From NCBI GenBank assembly GCA_026991055.1, contig JALXCE010000276.1:1-13332 (forward strand): 13,332 nucleotides of DNA, given 5' to 3'. Positions within the stretch are counted from its first letter, which is position 1; every line of letters begins with the position of its first letter. The notes under the pieces were generated by a model. It saw only the letters and a list, made by a program, of their open reading frames with translations. It had not been told where the DNA came from and did not search any database. The DNA comes from Caldifarciminota bacterium (GTDB lineage: Bacteria > Hydrothermota > Hydrothermia > B15-G9 > WFZT01). Made by a program: the position numbers and the translations under genes. This document shows positions 11,213-13,332 of the stretch, one piece after another.

Positions 11213-12654
11213 TGGCACGGAGGCTCAAGCTTGAAAGAACCCCTATGTCAAAACTTCCCCCTGAAGAAAGGATCACAACCTTCGAAGAAGTCGCACTTGG
11301 GTACACACCGGAAGAGGCTATCATCGAGGCAGAAAGATGCCTTCTCTGCAAAAGGCCACCATGCGTGGCAGGATGTCCTGTATCCATTGATATTCCGTCT
11401 TTCATCGAGCTCATCAAGAAGGGGGACTTCATAGGAGCTGTCAAAAAGATCAAAGAGGCAAATCCCCTTCCAGCGATCTGTGGCCGCGTATGCCCTCAGG
11501 AAGACCAGTGCGAAATGAAGTGTGTGGTGGGAATTAAGGGCCAGCCAGTGGCCATTGGACGGCTTGAAAGATTCGTCGCTGACTACGAGGCAAGCCAGGG
11601 AGAGGTTGAAATTCCTCCAAGACCAGCGCCAAAAGGTAAAAAGGTTGCAATTATTGGCTCTGGACCTGCAGGCCTAACCTGTGCCAGCGAGCTTGCGAAG
11701 AAAGGATACTATGTCACAATTTTTGAGGCATTACACAAGCCCGGCGGCGTTCTCATGTACGGTATTCCCCAATTCAGGTTGCCAAAGGAGATTGTAGCGA
11801 GGGAAATTGATTACGTTCAGAAACTCGGTGTTGAAATATTCACAAATTTTGTTGTTGGCAAAACCCGGACACTGGATGAACTAATGAGTGAGGACGGCTA
11901 CGAGGCTGCCTTTGTTGCCACAGGTGCTGGATACCCGCGTTTTATGGGCATTCCGGGTGAGAATCTGCTCGGGATTTATTCCGCAAACGAATTTTTGACT
12001 AGGATTAACTTGATGCGTGCTTACAAGTTCCCCGATTACGACACACCTATAAAGGTTGGTAAAAGGGTGGTGGTAGTTGGAGCCGGTAATGTTGCGATGG
12101 ATGCCGCAAGGTCAGCACTTCGAGCAGGTGCAGAAAAGGTGACCATTGTCTACCGCAGGTCGAGAAAGGAAATGACTGCAAGGATTGAAGAAATTGAGAA
12201 TGCAGAGGAAGAGGGTGTTGAACTCAAAATCCTGACCAATCCTGTGCGCTACATCGGAGATGAAGATGGATGGGTAAAAGAGGTTGAAGTGATCAAAATG
12301 AAGTTAGGTGAGCCTGATGAATCTGGCAGACGTCGTCCTATCCCCATTGAAGGCTCTGAGTATCGCATTCCGGTTGATACTGTGGTAATCGCCATTGGGC
12401 AGGTTCCAAACCCAATTGTGCCCCAAACCACGCCGGGACTCGAAACAACAAGACACGGAACAATTGTTGCCAATCCCAAAACCCATGCCACAACCCGCGA
12501 GGGAGTCTTTACCGGTGGAGATATAATGACCGGAGCTGCCACAGTCATCCTTGCTGCAGGCAGTGGAAAAACTGCAGCAAAGTATATTGACTATTACCTG
12601 ACTCACAAGGACGAACCAGGAATCTGGGAGAAGATATTTAAAGGTGAGGTTTAA
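11212..12654 (+). CDS. nfnB: NfnB/SudA-type large subunit, glutamate synthase small-chain-like NADPH oxidoreductase
   Basis: The 480-residue partner of the preceding gene, holding an FAD and two 4Fe-4S clusters. N-terminal cysteines for the clusters are C43, C46, C51, C55 and C90, C94, C100, C104. The FAD-binding GSGPAG lies at 149-154 and the NADPH-binding VVGAGNVAMDAAR at 288-300, with YRRSRKEM (314-321) as in other NADPH-using GltD relatives. GVFTGGDIMTGAATVILAAGSGK (431-453) is the closing FAD motif. In Nfn the complex links reduced ferredoxin and NADH to NADP+ reduction; in Sud it acts on polysulfide or NADP. GltD is another relative, but the neighbouring NfnA makes Nfn/Sud far likelier. 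ATG 11212 follows GGAGG at seven bases. Confidence 0.92.
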   Translation: MARRLKLERTPMSKLPPEERITTFEEVALGYTPEEAIIEAERCLLCKRPPCVAGCPVSIDIPSFIELIKKGDFIGAVKKIKEANPLPAICGRVCPQEDQCEMKCVVGIKGQPVAIGRLERFVADYEASQGEVEIPPRPAPKGKKVAIIGSGPAGLTCASELAKKGYYVTIFEALHKPGGVLMYGIPQFRLPKEIVAREIDYVQKLGVEIFTNFVVGKTRTLDELMSEDGYEAAFVATGAGYPRFMGIPGENLLGIYSANEFLTRINLMRAYKFPDYDTPIKVGKRVVVVGAGNVAMDAARSALRAGAEKVTIVYRRSRKEMTARIEEIENAEEEGVELKILTNPVRYIGDEDGWVKEVEVIKMKLGEPDESGRRRPIPIEGSEYRIPVDTVVIAIGQVPNPIVPQTTPGLETTRHGTIVANPKTHATTREGVFTGGDIMTGAATVILAAGSGKTAAKYIDYYLTHKDEPGIWEKIFKGEV

Positions 12655-12656
12655 TT

Positions 12657-12686
12657 AGAGTTCTACATCTATTCGATCGGAACTCT
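12657..12686 (+). terminator. Weak hairpin after nfnB, possible terminator
   Basis: AGAGTTC (12657-12663) pairs with GAACTCT (12680-12686) across a 16-base loop, three bases after the nfnB stop. The tail GGATATTTCTCTT is only moderately T-rich. The remainder of the 235-base convergent gap (12655-12889) holds no gene I can support; a short TCTCT/AGAGA repeat near 12847-12862 is the only other symmetry. Confidence 0.35.
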
Positions 12687-12889
12687 GGATATTTCTCTTG
12701 AGTAAGTAAGCTAAGCTGGGGCTCAACACTGGGGTTGTTCCCGACGTACGGAAAAGCTTGGTCACCGGGCTAATTTCTATGGGTTGATTTACCCTGTAAA
12801 ATCGCAAAGTCGGATGTAAAACTGTTCCTTGTTTTCTTCCCTTAACTCTCTGATGTTAGAGAAATTTCAACCACCCCCTCCCCTAACTT

Positions 12890-13332
12890 CTATCTGTAAA
12901 CTACATTCTTCGGTATGTTGTCGGTGGTGCCGTGGGAGAGCTTGTGCTTGAGCACCAGCTTTTCCCACTGCTTGTCCACATATTTCTGGATATATTCAAC
13001 CTTATCCTCTGTCAGGTGACGAAATCTTCCCTGAAGTTTCAGGTATTCTTTTACAGGCAACCCTTTCGGCCAATAGTTAATCGTGTATTTCTCACCATAT
13101 TCCTCAATTTCATAAAGCGGGAAAACCTTTGTTTCCACAGCAAGTCTTGAAACTCGGATGGACATATCAGATGCTATCTTCCATCCAGGTGGACAGGGTG
13201 ATAGAACATGGATAAAGCGGGTTCCTCTGATATTCTTTGCCTTCTTGAATTTTCTAATGAAATCTTCAGGAAAAGCCACTGTAGCCGTTGCCTGATAAGG
13301 GATACTGTGGGCTGCTAAAATCTCCATAATAT
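12890..13332 (-). CDS. 2-oxoacid:ferredoxin oxidoreductase beta subunit, C-terminal part (edge-truncated)
   Basis: The last roughly 147 residues of a leftward gene whose 5' part lies beyond the right edge. The frame runs open to the edge, so the ATG at 13327 is internal. The segments AAHSIPYQATATVAFPEDFIRK and RFIHVLSPCPPGW, followed by SRLAVETKVFPLYE, match the C-terminal region of pyruvate and related ferredoxin oxidoreductase beta subunits (PorB). That subunit binds thiamine pyrophosphate in its N-terminal part, which is not visible here. The enzyme oxidises pyruvate or another 2-oxoacid with CoA and reduces ferredoxin. The exact substrate class (pyruvate, 2-oxoisovalerate) is undecided. 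It converges on nfnB, whose product exchanges electrons with ferredoxin. No terminator is clear on its 3' side. Confidence 0.88.
   Translation of the reverse strand, partial: IMEILAAHSIPYQATATVAFPEDFIRKFKKAKNIRGTRFIHVLSPCPPGWKIASDMSIRVSRLAVETKVFPLYEIEEYGEKYTINYWPKGLPVKEYLKLQGRFRHLTEDKVEYIQKYVDKQWEKLVLKHKLSHGTTDNIPKNVVYR

Noticed and set aside
12249..12606. Leftward open frames over nfnB
   Set aside because: They are antisense shadows of a full-length NfnB with all cluster and nucleotide motifs.
1..13332. CRISPR array, insertion sequence or prophage
   Set aside because: No regularly spaced repeats, transposase, integrase or phage structural motif is visible on either strand; the only repeats are those at 2820-2988 and short operators.

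Overview
The window reads as the chromosome of an anaerobic, probably thermophilic, diderm bacterium of moderate GC. Bacterial identity rests on the rpmF-plsX pair, sigma70-type promoters and strong Shine-Dalgarno sites. Anaerobic and hot-environment leanings are inferred from a double-domain protein disulfide oxidoreductase, an Nfn/Sud-type ferredoxin:NADP oxidoreductase and a 2-oxoacid:ferredoxin oxidoreductase subunit. CcmF and a lipoprotein signal fit a Gram-negative envelope. A candidate phylum such as WOR-3 or a relative would fit, but I cannot assign one from sequence alone.

Layout. Positions 1-110 hold the promoter and ribosome binding site of a leftward gene that starts just off the left edge. 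From 2781 down to 111 runs a compact leftward operon of six overlapping genes: a stand-alone B12-binding mutase subunit, an 80-residue unknown, cytidine deaminase, a small lipoprotein, an O6-methylguanine-DNA methyltransferase and a SAM methyltransferase. The spacer at 2788-3028 carries a long GC-rich palindrome between imperfect direct repeats. Then come rightward tRNA-Gln(TTG) and tRNA-Pro(CGG). A redox pair follows (a zinc-ribbon peptide and protein disulfide oxidoreductase), with a clean palindromic operator at its promoter and a strong terminator behind it.

A near-perfect consensus promoter drives ccmF and a coupled CcmI-like mini-protein. The ccmF start codon lies at the predicted transcription start, so the message looks leaderless. 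Converging on these is the leftward rpmF-plsX-DUF72 operon. Rightward again are a B12-domain radical SAM protein, which shares a promoter box with rpmF, and then an operator-controlled operon of an ArsR-family regulator with a CxC metal-binding motif and two Nfn/Sud subunits. The right edge holds the C-terminal part of a leftward 2-oxoacid:ferredoxin oxidoreductase beta subunit.

How it works together. Much of the window concerns electron and thiol chemistry: disulfide exchange, cytochrome c maturation, and electron transfer between ferredoxin and NAD(P)H with a ferredoxin-reducing enzyme next door. Two of these redox operons carry visible operators (3232-3248 and 9976-10010). The rest is housekeeping: translation, phospholipid synthesis, pyrimidine salvage and DNA repair. 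I saw no CRISPR array, insertion sequence, phage gene or clear new multi-gene system. The most unusual items are the intergenic palindrome, the metal- or thiol-sensing switch placed over an Nfn/Sud operon, and the leaderless ccmF start.
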